From Myxococcus sp046520405 (lineage in GTDB: Bacteria; Myxococcota; Myxococcia; Myxococcales; Myxococcaceae): 64,000 bases of DNA. Positions 38,500-47,225 of this stretch are shown here, piece by piece (the first letter of the stretch is position 1; every line of letters starts with the position of its first letter). The translations under genes and the position numbers were made by a program. The notes under the pieces were generated by a model. It was not told the origin of the DNA, made no database searches, and was given only the letters and a program-made list of their open reading frames with translations. The DNA lies in NCBI GenBank assembly GCA_046520405.1, contig JBKGHI010000008.1, positions 1-64,000 on the forward strand, read 5' to 3'.

Positions 38500-39831
38500 A
38501 TGAAGCACGCCGATGTGAAGCGCGTAGGAGCCCGCACGAAGTCCCTGGTGTTCGCCACGGCCAGCCTCGTGCTGGCGGTTGCCACGACGGGCTGCGGCTC
38601 TGAGTGCGTGGACGCCTACGACTGCCGCAACGAGAACGGCCCGCCTCCCGCGGGTCAGCAGTGGACGTGCGTCTCCGAGAAGTGTGAGACGCGGCCCATC
38701 CAGCAGCCTCCCGAGGAAGACGCGGGCACCGACGCGGGGACGGAGCCGGATGCCGGCACCGAGCCCGACGCGGGCACCGAGCCGGACGCGGGGACGGACC
38801 CGGACGCCGGCACCGACGCGGGCACGGGGCACCCGTGTGAGTCGGCGTCGCACGACCCGGTGCTTGGCACGCTCCAACTCGAAGCGGGCTTCGAGACCGC
38901 GGGCTCCGCGCCCATGCCGGACGACGTGCTGGCGGTGGCCGTCACGCCGGGCCCCACGTACACGGTCTACGCCGTGCGCGGGTTCATGCACGCGGAGATC
39001 TACTCGCTGGGCATCTGGCCGGACCTGGCGCCTTCTTCCGAGTCGCTGTTCAACGTCCTGGCCCCGGAGGACCGTGGGGCGACGTCGGGCATCTTCCCCA
39101 ATGGCTTCCTCGTGCATGACGCCGAGCGCTTGCTGGCCGGCTACACGAAGTCGGGCGCTGCGGGCACGGTCTCGCTCTTCGACATCGTCACACCTGGCAA
39201 CCCGAGCTACGTCAACTCGCCGGGCAACATGTCCGCCGTCGCGTTCACGTCGGACACGACGTCCGCGTTCCTCATCAACAGCATGGGGCTGTCCGACGTG
39301 GACGGCTTCGGAATCTACGCGCTGGTGACCTCCGCGAACCCCGTTGCCTCCGAGAAGGTGGCCAACTTCCCTGAGACCGCGGGTGCAAATGGATTCAGCG
39401 CCGTGGCGAACAACGGTATCTCGATGTTCGGCTTCGCCGCTTCGCCGGATTACACCAACGTGGCCTACGCGGTGGCGCCCTCCGTCGTGAGCGCTGCGCT
39501 CTCCTCCGGCACGCCGTTCGCCCTGGACGCGCAGCACCCGATTGATGTCGGCAGTGACTTCAACGCGGCCGCCGCCTTCGGTGACGGCGTCGTCGTCAAG
39601 CGCGGCGGCTACGACGCGAACTGGAGCTTCGTCTCCACCGACGTGTCCCGCTACGCCCTCTCCGAGGACGCGACCCCTGGCGCCGTCACCGTCGGCGAGC
39701 GCACGCCGGTGCTGTCGTTCGTGGACCAGTGCACCTCCGTGACGCAGATGACCCACCTGGGCACGGACCTGCTGGTGGGCGTCGAGGACATGAACGGCGA
39801 GCGGCTGGTCCGCATCCGGGCCGCCCCGTGA
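38500..39831 (+). CDS. B12-riboswitch-controlled lipoprotein with propeller-like domain
   Basis: A 443-residue lipoprotein. The signal ends VLAVATTGCGSEC, with lipobox ATTGC. Next is a short Cys region, then a linker of Asp-Ala-Gly-Thr-Glu-Pro repeats (DAGTEPDAGTEPDAGTEPDAG) and a mature domain of about 320 residues. That domain has recurring strand patterns (YTVYAVRGFMHAEIYSLG, GTVSLFDIVTPGNPSYV, TNVAYAVAPSVV), suggesting a beta-propeller. It is first in a three-gene operon behind riboswitch 2, and its stop overlaps the next gene's GTG (GTGA). I do not recognise the family. A surface B12-handling role is inferred only from the riboswitch. Confidence 0.7.
   Translation: MKHADVKRVGARTKSLVFATASLVLAVATTGCGSECVDAYDCRNENGPPPAGQQWTCVSEKCETRPIQQPPEEDAGTDAGTEPDAGTEPDAGTEPDAGTDPDAGTDAGTGHPCESASHDPVLGTLQLEAGFETAGSAPMPDDVLAVAVTPGPTYTVYAVRGFMHAEIYSLGIWPDLAPSSESLFNVLAPEDRGATSGIFPNGFLVHDAERLLAGYTKSGAAGTVSLFDIVTPGNPSYVNSPGNMSAVAFTSDTTSAFLINSMGLSDVDGFGIYALVTSANPVASEKVANFPETAGANGFSAVANNGISMFGFAASPDYTNVAYAVAPSVVSAALSSGTPFALDAQHPIDVGSDFNAAAAFGDGVVVKRGGYDANWSFVSTDVSRYALSEDATPGAVTVGERTPVLSFVDQCTSVTQMTHLGTDLLVGVEDMNGERLVRIRAAP
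38719..38826 (+). repeat. Asp-Ala-Gly-Thr codon repeat linker
   Basis: A run of short near-identical units (coding EPDAGT or DAGT) repeated about seven times within the lipoprotein gene. It encodes a flexible acidic tether between the lipid anchor and the folded domain. Such tracts can vary in length between strains. Confidence 0.6.
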
Positions 39832-40565
39832 GGCAGCGCGGTTTCCATCGCTTCGCCTGGGGCACGGCGCTCGCCGCGCTCCTGGGCACCACCGCGTGTG
39901 GTGACGGGTCCTCCAGCGCCGACGAGGACGATGCGGGACAGCCGGATGGCTCCACGCCGCTGGAGCCCGATGCCGGCTTGTGGCCCGAGGACCCGTACGC
40001 GGACGAAGTCGTCTTGTTCGAGCCCGGCGACTCCGCGGGTTTCGGGCAGGACCGCTTCCCGGACGTCGTGCTCGGACCGCCGTCGGGGCTGGGGTCGGAC
40101 AACGGTTCGTTGGACGTGCTCTCGCTGGGACGGGGCGGCAAAATCGAACTGCGCTTCACCGACATCGCGGTGGTGGATGGGCCGGGCGTGGACCTGCTCG
40201 TGTTCGAGAACGCCTTTCTCGTCCCGGGTGGAACGACGTACTCCGAGCGAGGCATCGTCTCCGTCAGCGACGACGGCGTCACCTGGCACGAGTTCCCGTG
40301 CGCCACCACGGACGCCGCGGGCGGTTATCCCGGGTGCGCCGGGGTGACTCCGGTCTACGCCAACCCGGCCAACGGCATCAGCGCCACGGACCCCGCGGTG
40401 GCGGGCGGTGACGGCTTCGACCTGGCGACGGTGGGCCTGAGCCGCGCGCGGTACGTGCGCATCGTCGACGCGGGCAACAACCGCTACGGCGGCACCTCCG
40501 GGGGCTTCGACCTGGATGCCGTCGCGGTGGTGAACGGTGTGTCGCTTCAGAGCGGCACTCCATGA
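39828..40565 (+). CDS. Surface lipoprotein of the B12-regulated operon
   Basis: A 245-residue lipoprotein. The GTG start gives MRQRGFHRFAWGTALAALLGTTAC, lipobox GTTAC. An acidic linker (SSADEDDAGQPDGSTPLEPDAG) leads to a compact beta-rich domain with VLFEPGDSAGFGQDRFPDVVLGPP, DGPGVDLLVFENAFLVPGG, SVSDDGVTWHEFPC and ARYVRIVDAG. The segments read like a jelly-roll carbohydrate- or ligand-binding fold. It overlaps the preceding gene by 4 bases and the Rieske gene by 4 bases, so all three are co-translated. I recall similar 'cell surface protein' annotations near B12 transport genes in other phyla; this is memory, not a checked match. Confidence 0.65.
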   Translation: MRQRGFHRFAWGTALAALLGTTACGDGSSSADEDDAGQPDGSTPLEPDAGLWPEDPYADEVVLFEPGDSAGFGQDRFPDVVLGPPSGLGSDNGSLDVLSLGRGGKIELRFTDIAVVDGPGVDLLVFENAFLVPGGTTYSERGIVSVSDDGVTWHEFPCATTDAAGGYPGCAGVTPVYANPANGISATDPAVAGGDGFDLATVGLSRARYVRIVDAGNNRYGGTSGGFDLDAVAVVNGVSLQSGTP

Positions 40566-41101
40566 AGCGGCTCCCGCCACGGCCATGTCCCCTGTCTACG
40601 ACGGGGGAGGTGGACCGCCGCGCCGCGCTCCGCACGCTGCTGGAGGGCACCTGTGCCCTGGCGGCGTTCGGCGTGGCGTGCGGCGATGGGTGGCGGGAAG
40701 CCGTGGTGCTCGACCCTCCCGACGCGGGAGGGCCGGGCCCGTCCTGTTCAACGCCGCCTGTCCCCGGCCCGCCGGGAGGGGACTGGGTGGAGGTCTCCCT
40801 GGCGGATCATCCCGCCCTGGAGCTCCCCGGCGGCGCTTCGGAGGTCCGCATCCCCCAGGCGTTGCTGGACGTCGTCGTGGTGCAGGTGTCACCCGGTTGT
40901 TACACGGCGCTGTGGCGCACCTGCACCCACGGTGATTGCGCCGTGAGCTGGGTGCCAGAGGACGGCGTCATGGAGTGCCCCTGTCATGGCTCCCGCTTCA
41001 CCCAGGGCGGACAGGTGCTGAACGGCCCCGCGACCCGTCCGCTCGCGGCCTTCCCCGTGGTGCGGCAAGGCGCCTCCCTCTTCATCCACCGGCCCCGCTG
41101 A
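40562..41101 (+). CDS. Tat-exported Rieske [2Fe-2S] lipoprotein
   Basis: A 179-residue Rieske protein. The N-terminus has a twin-arginine-type signal (DRRAALRTLLEGTCALAAFG) that ends in a lipobox-like VAC, so it is likely lipidated after Tat export, as cofactor-loaded proteins require. The cluster ligands are CTHGDC and CPCHGSRF, 20 residues apart, with a typical Rieske fold between (WVPEDGVMECPCHG). It lacks a membrane quinol-oxidase partner such as cytochrome b. Being third in a B12-riboswitch operon is unusual: it suggests electron delivery to a cobalamin cofactor or a linked surface protein. That role is inferred. Confidence 0.85.
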   Translation: MKRLPPRPCPLSTTGEVDRRAALRTLLEGTCALAAFGVACGDGWREAVVLDPPDAGGPGPSCSTPPVPGPPGGDWVEVSLADHPALELPGGASEVRIPQALLDVVVVQVSPGCYTALWRTCTHGDCAVSWVPEDGVMECPCHGSRFTQGGQVLNGPATRPLAAFPVVRQGASLFIHRPR

Positions 41102-41243
41102 GCGGACGTCGCACCGGTGCTCACTCCCGGTGAATGACGCGGTGCGGGGTGTCCGGGGTTGAGCCCGGGTGGGTGGGTACCCGCGATGAGTCATCGTCTC
41201 CTTCTCTCAACAGGCGGGAGAGTCGTGTAATGTCGGGCATTCG

Positions 41244-42929
41244 ATGTGGCAGATCATCATCAACGGGCCCGGCTACTTCGACACGTCGTACGATCTGCCT
41301 GAGGGCGTCACGAGCCTCGGCCGTGCGGACGAGAACGACATCGTCCTGGGCGGCGATCTCGTTTCGCGTCGGCACGCGCGGCTGTACGTCGACGGCGACG
41401 TGCTGCGCATCGAGGACCTGGGCAGTCGCAACGGCAGCCGCATCAACGGCGCGCCCTTGCAGGGCTCGCGGCAGCTCGTCGCCGGAGACTCGGTGGCGCT
41501 GGGCGAGAACGTGCTCTCCGTCCGCCAGCCCAACACCGTGGAGAACGCGGCCACGGAGATGGTGGACCTGGGCGCGGGCGGTGTCGTGCGCTTCGGCCAC
41601 GGTCAGGACGTGGGCCCGTCCGTGCTGCTGGCGAAGAACGTGCGCGACGCGGACGTGCTGCGGCTCCTGGACAACGTGGGCCCGGTCTCCTTCGACGACA
41701 GCTTCTCCTCGTCCGCGCCGCTGCCGGCCGCCAGTCCACGCGTGGGACAGGAGACGCTGGTGCTGTTGTTCCGCACCGCGGAGGCGCTCTCGTCGGCCAC
41801 CACGCTGACGTCCTTCCTGGACACCACCATGGACCGGTTGCTGGAGGTCGCGGACGCGACCACGGCGGTGGTGCTGCTCAAGCACGCCACGGGCCCCATG
41901 GTGCCCGCCGCCGTGCGCCACCGTGGCCGGCTGGCCAAGGGCGAGGTGCCCGTCTCGGATGCCATCGTCGACGAGGCCCTGCGCCAGGGGCGCGCGCTCG
42001 CCGTGGGCGATGTGCGCGACGACCGCCGCTTCGCGGGCCGGGAGAGCGTCATTCTCTACGGCGTGGACCGGGTGCTGTGCATCCCCATTGGCACCGAGCC
42101 CCCCTACGTGGGCGTGCTCTACGTCAACCTGGCGGCCAAGGGCGACTCCAGCGTGGAGACGCTGCTGGATACCTGCACCGCGGTGGCGCACCTGGTGGCC
42201 ACGGGCGTGCAGAAGTTCTCCCCGCGCGAAGGCAGCCCCGCGGCGGAGCGGCTGCGGCGCAACCTGGAGCGCTTCCACCCGCCGGACGTGGCCGAGCGCC
42301 GCGCCGCCGAGGCGCAGAAGCAGGGCGGCAAGCTGCCCGGCCTGGAGGAGCGCAACATCACCATCCTGCACGCGGAGCTGGTGGGCTTCTCCGTGCTGTG
42401 CATGCGCATCGGCGCGGCGCGCGCCACGCAGATGCTCAATGACTTCCACGCGCGGATGAGTGGCATCATCTACAGCTTCGAGGCCACCGTGGAGGGCTTC
42501 CGGGGCGAGTCCCTGCGCGCCCTCTTCGGCGTCCCCTACGTGAAGGGCGAGGACTCGGTGCGCGCCGTCCGGGCCGCCCTGGCGCTTCGGGCCGAGTGGG
42601 AGCGGGCCATGGCGCGCCGGCCCCTGGACGAGCGCTGCGAGCTTCGCGTCGCCCTGCACAGCACCCGGGCCCTGGTGGGGATGATCGGCACCGAGGTGCG
42701 TCCGGACTACACCGTGGTGGGGGAGGGCGTGGGCGTGGCGGGATGGCTCGCGGGCACCGCCAGCCCCGGCCAGGTGCTCATCACCGGCAAGGTCCTGGCC
42801 ACGGTCAGCGCCCGCTTCGACGTCCAGCCGCTGGGCGAGCGCCTCATCCGTCCCCCGAAGGACAAGGTAGCGGCCTTCGAGGTGATTGAAGAGGATGTAG
42901 GCATGCTGACCAACCCGGGCATCCGCTGA
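41244..42929 (+). CDS. FHA-GAF-class III cyclase-like protein
   Basis: A 561-residue soluble protein. An N-terminal FHA domain (residues 1-95: SLGRADENDIVL, VSRRHARLYVD, DLGSRNGSRING) is followed by a GAF domain (about 175-325: DRLLEVADATTAVVLL, GVLYVNLAAKG) and a class III nucleotidyl-cyclase-like domain (about 370-550). In the cyclase domain the usual first metal-binding Asp is Glu378 (HAELVGFS) and the second is Glu422 (FRGESLRALFG), so catalysis is doubtful; VVGEGVGVAGWL is retained. The ATG at 41244 is used. The kinase gene follows after 86 bases. It probably senses phosphorylated Thr through FHA and a small ligand through GAF. Confidence 0.85.
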   Translation: MWQIIINGPGYFDTSYDLPEGVTSLGRADENDIVLGGDLVSRRHARLYVDGDVLRIEDLGSRNGSRINGAPLQGSRQLVAGDSVALGENVLSVRQPNTVENAATEMVDLGAGGVVRFGHGQDVGPSVLLAKNVRDADVLRLLDNVGPVSFDDSFSSSAPLPAASPRVGQETLVLLFRTAEALSSATTLTSFLDTTMDRLLEVADATTAVVLLKHATGPMVPAAVRHRGRLAKGEVPVSDAIVDEALRQGRALAVGDVRDDRRFAGRESVILYGVDRVLCIPIGTEPPYVGVLYVNLAAKGDSSVETLLDTCTAVAHLVATGVQKFSPREGSPAAERLRRNLERFHPPDVAERRAAEAQKQGGKLPGLEERNITILHAELVGFSVLCMRIGAARATQMLNDFHARMSGIIYSFEATVEGFRGESLRALFGVPYVKGEDSVRAVRAALALRAEWERAMARRPLDERCELRVALHSTRALVGMIGTEVRPDYTVVGEGVGVAGWLAGTASPGQVLITGKVLATVSARFDVQPLGERLIRPPKDKVAAFEVIEEDVGMLTNPGIR

Positions 42930-43015
42930 GGTGGGCCGCGTCCGGTTGACGGGTTGCTGGGACGTAGCGGGACAGGGTTCAATACGGACCCCGTCGTGGT
43001 GAACCCCCGCACCGC

Positions 43016-46000
43016 ATGAACTCGTCAACCCAACCCGCCCGGTTGAGACCCTTCCGGCCCCAGCCCTTTGGCCGGTACACGCTCCTGTCGCACCTGGCGA
43101 CGGGGGGCATGGGAGAGATCTACCTCGCGCGGCTGGAGGGTGCGCAGGGCTTCGAGAAGCTCTGCGTCATCAAGAAAATCCTGCCGCAGCTCGCCGCGGA
43201 CACGGATTTCGTCGAGCGCTTCGTGGGCGAGGCCCGCACCCTGGTCCGCTTGAGCCACGGCTCCATCGCCCAGGTGTTGGACATGGGGCTCCACGATGGC
43301 GAGGCCTACATGGCGCTCGAGCACGTGGACGGCAAGGACCTGCGCAAGGTGGCCGCTCGCGTGCGCGACCGGCAGATGCCGCTGCCCGTCACGTTCATCC
43401 TCTACACCATGGGCCGGGTGCTGGACGCGCTCGCCTATGCGCACCGCAAGAAGGACGACGACGGGGAGGACCTGAAGCTCGTCCACCGGGACATCTCGCC
43501 GCAGAACATCCTCATCTCCTACGAGGGGGAGGTGAAGGTCATCGACTTCGGGCTCGCGAAGAGCCGGCTGTCGGCCGCGAAGACGAACCCCAGCATCATC
43601 CTGGGCAAGTTCCTCTACATGTCGCCGGAGCAGGCGCGGCACCAGCCAGTGGACCGCCGCAGCGATTTGTACGCGGTGGGGCTTTGCCTCTACGAGCTCA
43701 TCTGCGGGAAGAACCCGTTCGACGGTGTTCATCCCGGCGAGCTCATGTCCCTGGTGGCGAACCCGCGCATCAAGCCGCTGGACGAGGTGGAGCCGCTCAC
43801 GCCGCCCGCGGTGACGGCGCTGGTGGCCAAGGCGCTGGCGGTGGACCCGTCACAGCGCTTCCAGACGGCGGAGGAGTTCCGCGGGCGGCTCCAGGCCTGC
43901 CTGATGGAGATTGATTCGAGCGCGGGCCCGGAGAGCGTCAGCCGCTTCATGCGCGAGCTGTTCTCCGCCGACTTCCAGTCCGAGCGCCGGTTGCTGGCGA
44001 GCCTCAAGGACGTGCCGCGCCTGTCCACGGAGGAGGTCCGGGCGCTCGCCTCGATGCCGGATGATCCGCTGGCGCCGAAGATGGCGCACGCGATGCTGCC
44101 GGCGAAGACCATCCGCCTGGATGGCCCGGTGGAGCCGCTGTCGTTCTTCCCCACGCCTCGCAGCCGTGAGGGCGGCGGGCCGGTGACGGATGGCGAGACG
44201 CGTCCGGGCATCCCGATGGACGAGTCCACCCGGCCCGCGTTTCCCATCGAGGCGCTGGAGGAGGCGGCGCGGGCTCGCCGCGTGCGCCACGAGGACACGG
44301 CGCCTTCGGTGGAGGTGGGGCCGGAGGCCTTCGTTCGCGGAGGCGGCTCGGGGGCCTCGATTCCCCGCGTGCCCGCGATGACGCGCGAAGTCCAGATGAC
44401 GTCGATGCCGCCCGAGGCGATTCCTCCCGGGGTGGCCGCCGCGCGTGCGCTGCTTCCTTCGCACCTGCGGCCAACCGAGCTGGCGATGCCGAGCCTGGGC
44501 GGACCCGAGGATTCGTCCGTCCACGTGGAGTCGACGAATCCGAAGGCCGAGCCCCTTCGGAGCCGGGCGTCCGATGCGAACGCGCCCTCGGTGGGCGCGC
44601 CCACGCCCGCGGTGCCGCCGCGTGCGCCGCTCGCTCCGGCGAATGCCCGCCCGCCGTCTTCGGGGAGCGATTCACAGGCGACCGGCGCGGTGTTGCCGCG
44701 CACCGGCGTCATGGTGATGCCCGCGGTCAACGTGCCCGAGCCGGCGCCGTCACCGCGCGCTGCGGCCCCGGCCTCGATGCCCTCTGTCGAGATCCAGGAG
44801 GGCTCGGCGTGGGATGACGGCAGCGAGGCGGATGAAGCGCCGCTGTACGACGATTCGGTGGACGTCGGGGCGCGGGATGCGTCCGCTGATGACGTGAGTC
44901 CGGATGATGCGCCGCTGTCGCGGGAGTTCGCGGAGGACTTCGGCGTGCCGCCGCCTCCTCCTGGTGCGACGCCGTCCCAGGCGCTGCCCGCGGCTTCGAC
45001 GGGCGCGCTGCCGCGAACGGCCGCGGTGATGATGTCGGCCGTGCCGCCGCCTCCGCCCGGGGCGACGCCGTCTCAAGCCGTGGCCGCGGTGGATTCCCGC
45101 GCCATGCCCTCCGGGGCCGTGGATGCGGCAGGGACTTCATCACGCGCTCACGGAGCAGGGCAGGGCGCCTCCGAGGATGTGGAGGACGGGGCATCGGCTC
45201 ACTCGGTGGAGACGCCGTCGCGTTCTTTTGCTTCAGCGGACCTACCCGCTGTGGATGGGCAGCACGGCGTGGCGCCTCCGCGCACCCTGTCTTCAGCGGG
45301 GATGCCCGCCGTAGGCGCTTCTCCGCGCGCGATGTCCACAACGGACATGCCCGCGTTGGGCTCGCAGGACGGAACGTCCCCGCGCGCGATGTCCTCAGCG
45401 GACATGCCCGCGTTGGATTCGCAGCACGGCGCCTCCGCGCGCGCCACGTCCATGGATGGCATTCCGGCTGTCGGCGCGCAGCAGGAGCCGCCGTCCCGCA
45501 GCATGTCCACCTCGGGTGCACCGTCCTTCCGGGCGAGCTCGGTCGGGATGGCGGCGGTATCGCCTGCGCACTCGGGCGCGACGCCTTCGCGGGACGTGTC
45601 CTCCCTGGGCACGCCGCCGCCTCCGCAGGGGGCAACGCCCTCGCGTGCAATCCCCGCCGCGACGTCCTCGCGGTCGTCGCTGTTGGACGAGCCCGCCGTG
45701 GACGCGACGCCCGCGCATGGCGGACGCGCCCTCTCTCCTGAAGACGAAGCCGCTGACAACGAGTCCGGCGCGGAGGCTTTGGACGCGTCCGGCCACGCTT
45801 CGGATGACGCGCATGCTCAGGCGGACGCGTCGGAGTTGCCCGTGCTCTCCACGGAGGATGTGGGGCACGAGGACGCCGCGCCGAGCATCGCCGACGCGGA
45901 CACGCACCCGCGCATCCACCGTCCGTCCCGGACCGAGCGTCACGACGATACGCAGCCCCGTATCGCGCACTACGCCGACACGGATCCCCGCGTCACCCGC

Positions 46001-47221
46001 AACGACGACACGCAACCGCGCGTGGTGCTGGACGCGGGACTCCTCCGTGACGCGGAAGGCGCGGAGGGTGGGGCCGAAGAGAAGTCCGGCGTCTCCCGGC
46101 CCAGGCCGCCTCGGAGCCGCGCGTCGTCCCCGGGGATGGCGTCGACCAGCACCGCCCGCAGGACCGGGTCGGTCTCCGCGGTGCGTCCAGCGCCCGCGCC
46201 CGTCGAGACGGAGGAAGACGAGGACGAGAACGACGACGACGTCCGCATCTCCCTCACGGCCAACGAGGAGACGCGGCGCACGACGATGCCCGTGCGTCCG
46301 GAGACGCGCTCGGCCGACCGCATCGCGAAAGAGGACACGCGCCGCACTTCGATGCCCGAGCGCCCTGAGCGCCCTGCGCCCCCCGCGCGCCGCAAGGGGC
46401 CCCTGGTGCTCGTGCTGGCGTTGGTGTTCATCGGCGTGGTGGTGGGGGGCGCCGTCTTCCTGGCGCCCCCGGAGCTGCGCGCCCAGTGGCTGAGCCGCTT
46501 CACGGCGCAGGCGCCACAAGGGCCGCCGCCCATGACGCCCCTGAGTCCATCCACGCCGGAGGACGCGCTCGCGGACAAGGCCGCCAACGTGAACGGCCAG
46601 GACGCGGCACGGGCTGGCACGCCAACACCAGGCGCTCCCTCGCCCACGGAAACGGGAGCCACGGCGAAGGCCGCACCCGTGCCGACGGGGACCGGGAAGA
46701 CGGAAGGCGCCGCGCCCAATCCCACGGGGACGGGTGCACCATCGGAAGCCGCGCCGGGCACCGCGGCATCCAAGGAGACCGGTGCCACGGCGAAGGCGCC
46801 GGACGCCGCACCTGCGCCCAAGGAAACGGGTTCCTCGGCGAAGCCCGCGCCCACGGGAGCGGGCACCACGGCGGACGCCGCGCCGGGCGGCGAAGCCCTC
46901 GACGATTCCTTCCTCGCGCCGCTGGGCGCGCAGCAGAACAACGATGCAGCGGTGAAGCGCGCCCCCGGGCCGGTCCGTAAGGTTCGCTCGGCCCGCGCCC
47001 GGCCGCTCACCACGCTGGAGAAGGAGTGGCGCGAGACGAACGCGCTCTTCAACAAGCTCAACGCGGAGCACTCGTGCGTGGTGTTGGGCCTCTGGTGCAC
47101 GCGCTACGCCGAGGTGAAGAGCGAGGTGGAGGCCGCGGGCACCACCGACAACCCGGAGGCGCTGCGCAAGGTCCGCGCGATGAAGCGCTACCTGCTGCAG
47201 AAGCAGAAGGAGCTGTACTAG
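43016..47221 (+). CDS. Large membrane Ser/Thr protein kinase with repeat-rich linker
   Basis: A 1,401-residue kinase. The kinase domain covers residues 19-285: glycine loop LATGGMGEIYLARL, lysine in VIKKIL, catalytic HRDISPQN near 158, DFG near 177, and APE-like MSPEQAR. A very long low-complexity linker (about 340-1120) is rich in Pro, Ala and Ser. It holds 19-20-residue repeats and a cluster of Thr motifs (DTHPRI, DTQPRI, DTDPRV, DTQPRV). A single membrane span (PLVLVLALVFIGVVVGGAVFL, about 1130-1150) follows, then an Ala/Thr-rich stretch and a short conserved-looking C-terminus with two Cys (HSCVVLGLWC). Pkn-type kinases of this layout are typical of myxobacteria. Its substrate may be the FHA protein upstream. 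Confidence 0.9.
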   Translation: MNSSTQPARLRPFRPQPFGRYTLLSHLATGGMGEIYLARLEGAQGFEKLCVIKKILPQLAADTDFVERFVGEARTLVRLSHGSIAQVLDMGLHDGEAYMALEHVDGKDLRKVAARVRDRQMPLPVTFILYTMGRVLDALAYAHRKKDDDGEDLKLVHRDISPQNILISYEGEVKVIDFGLAKSRLSAAKTNPSIILGKFLYMSPEQARHQPVDRRSDLYAVGLCLYELICGKNPFDGVHPGELMSLVANPRIKPLDEVEPLTPPAVTALVAKALAVDPSQRFQTAEEFRGRLQACLMEIDSSAGPESVSRFMRELFSADFQSERRLLASLKDVPRLSTEEVRALASMPDDPLAPKMAHAMLPAKTIRLDGPVEPLSFFPTPRSREGGGPVTDGETRPGIPMDESTRPAFPIEALEEAARARRVRHEDTAPSVEVGPEAFVRGGGSGASIPRVPAMTREVQMTSMPPEAIPPGVAAARALLPSHLRPTELAMPSLGGPEDSSVHVESTNPKAEPLRSRASDANAPSVGAPTPAVPPRAPLAPANARPPSSGSDSQATGAVLPRTGVMVMPAVNVPEPAPSPRAAAPASMPSVEIQEGSAWDDGSEADEAPLYDDSVDVGARDASADDVSPDDAPLSREFAEDFGVPPPPPGATPSQALPAASTGALPRTAAVMMSAVPPPPPGATPSQAVAAVDSRAMPSGAVDAAGTSSRAHGAGQGASEDVEDGASAHSVETPSRSFASADLPAVDGQHGVAPPRTLSSAGMPAVGASPRAMSTTDMPALGSQDGTSPRAMSSADMPALDSQHGASARATSMDGIPAVGAQQEPPSRSMSTSGAPSFRASSVGMAAVSPAHSGATPSRDVSSLGTPPPPQGATPSRAIPAATSSRSSLLDEPAVDATPAHGGRALSPEDEAADNESGAEALDASGHASDDAHAQADASELPVLSTEDVGHEDAAPSIADADTHPRIHRPSRTERHDDTQPRIAHYADTDPRVTRNDDTQPRVVLDAGLLRDAEGAEGGAEEKSGVSRPRPPRSRASSPGMASTSTARRTGSVSAVRPAPAPVETEEDEDENDDDVRISLTANEETRRTTMPVRPETRSADRIAKEDTRRTSMPERPERPAPPARRKGPLVLVLALVFIGVVVGGAVFLAPPELRAQWLSRFTAQAPQGPPPMTPLSPSTPEDALADKAANVNGQDAARAGTPTPGAPSPTETGATAKAAPVPTGTGKTEGAAPNPTGTGAPSEAAPGTAASKETGATAKAPDAAPAPKETGSSAKPAPTGAGTTADAAPGGEALDDSFLAPLGAQQNNDAAVKRAPGPVRKVRSARARPLTTLEKEWRETNALFNKLNAEHSCVVLGLWCTRYAEVKSEVEAAGTTDNPEALRKVRAMKRYLLQKQKELY
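45225..45525 (+). repeat. Degenerate ~19-20-residue repeats in the kinase linker
   Basis: At least five copies of a unit like S-x-A-D-M-P-A-[VL]-x-S-Q-x-G-x-x-P-R-A-[MT]-S: SFASADLPAVDGQHG, SSAGMPAVG, STTDMPALGSQDG, SSADMPALDSQHG, SMDGIPAVGAQQ. The linker is unstructured, so the array probably sets reach or provides Ser docking sites. Such repeats are prone to copy-number change. Confidence 0.7.
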
Positions 47222-47225
47222 TCCC

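Noticed and set aside
38719..38826. CRISPR-like repeat array
   Set aside because: The repeats are in-frame codon repeats (Asp-Ala-Gly-Thr-Glu-Pro) in a lipoprotein linker with no spacers.
41121..43028. 635-codon - strand ORF opposite the FHA-GAF-cyclase-like gene
   Set aside because: Antisense shadow; the + strand has FHA, GAF and cyclase motifs in order.
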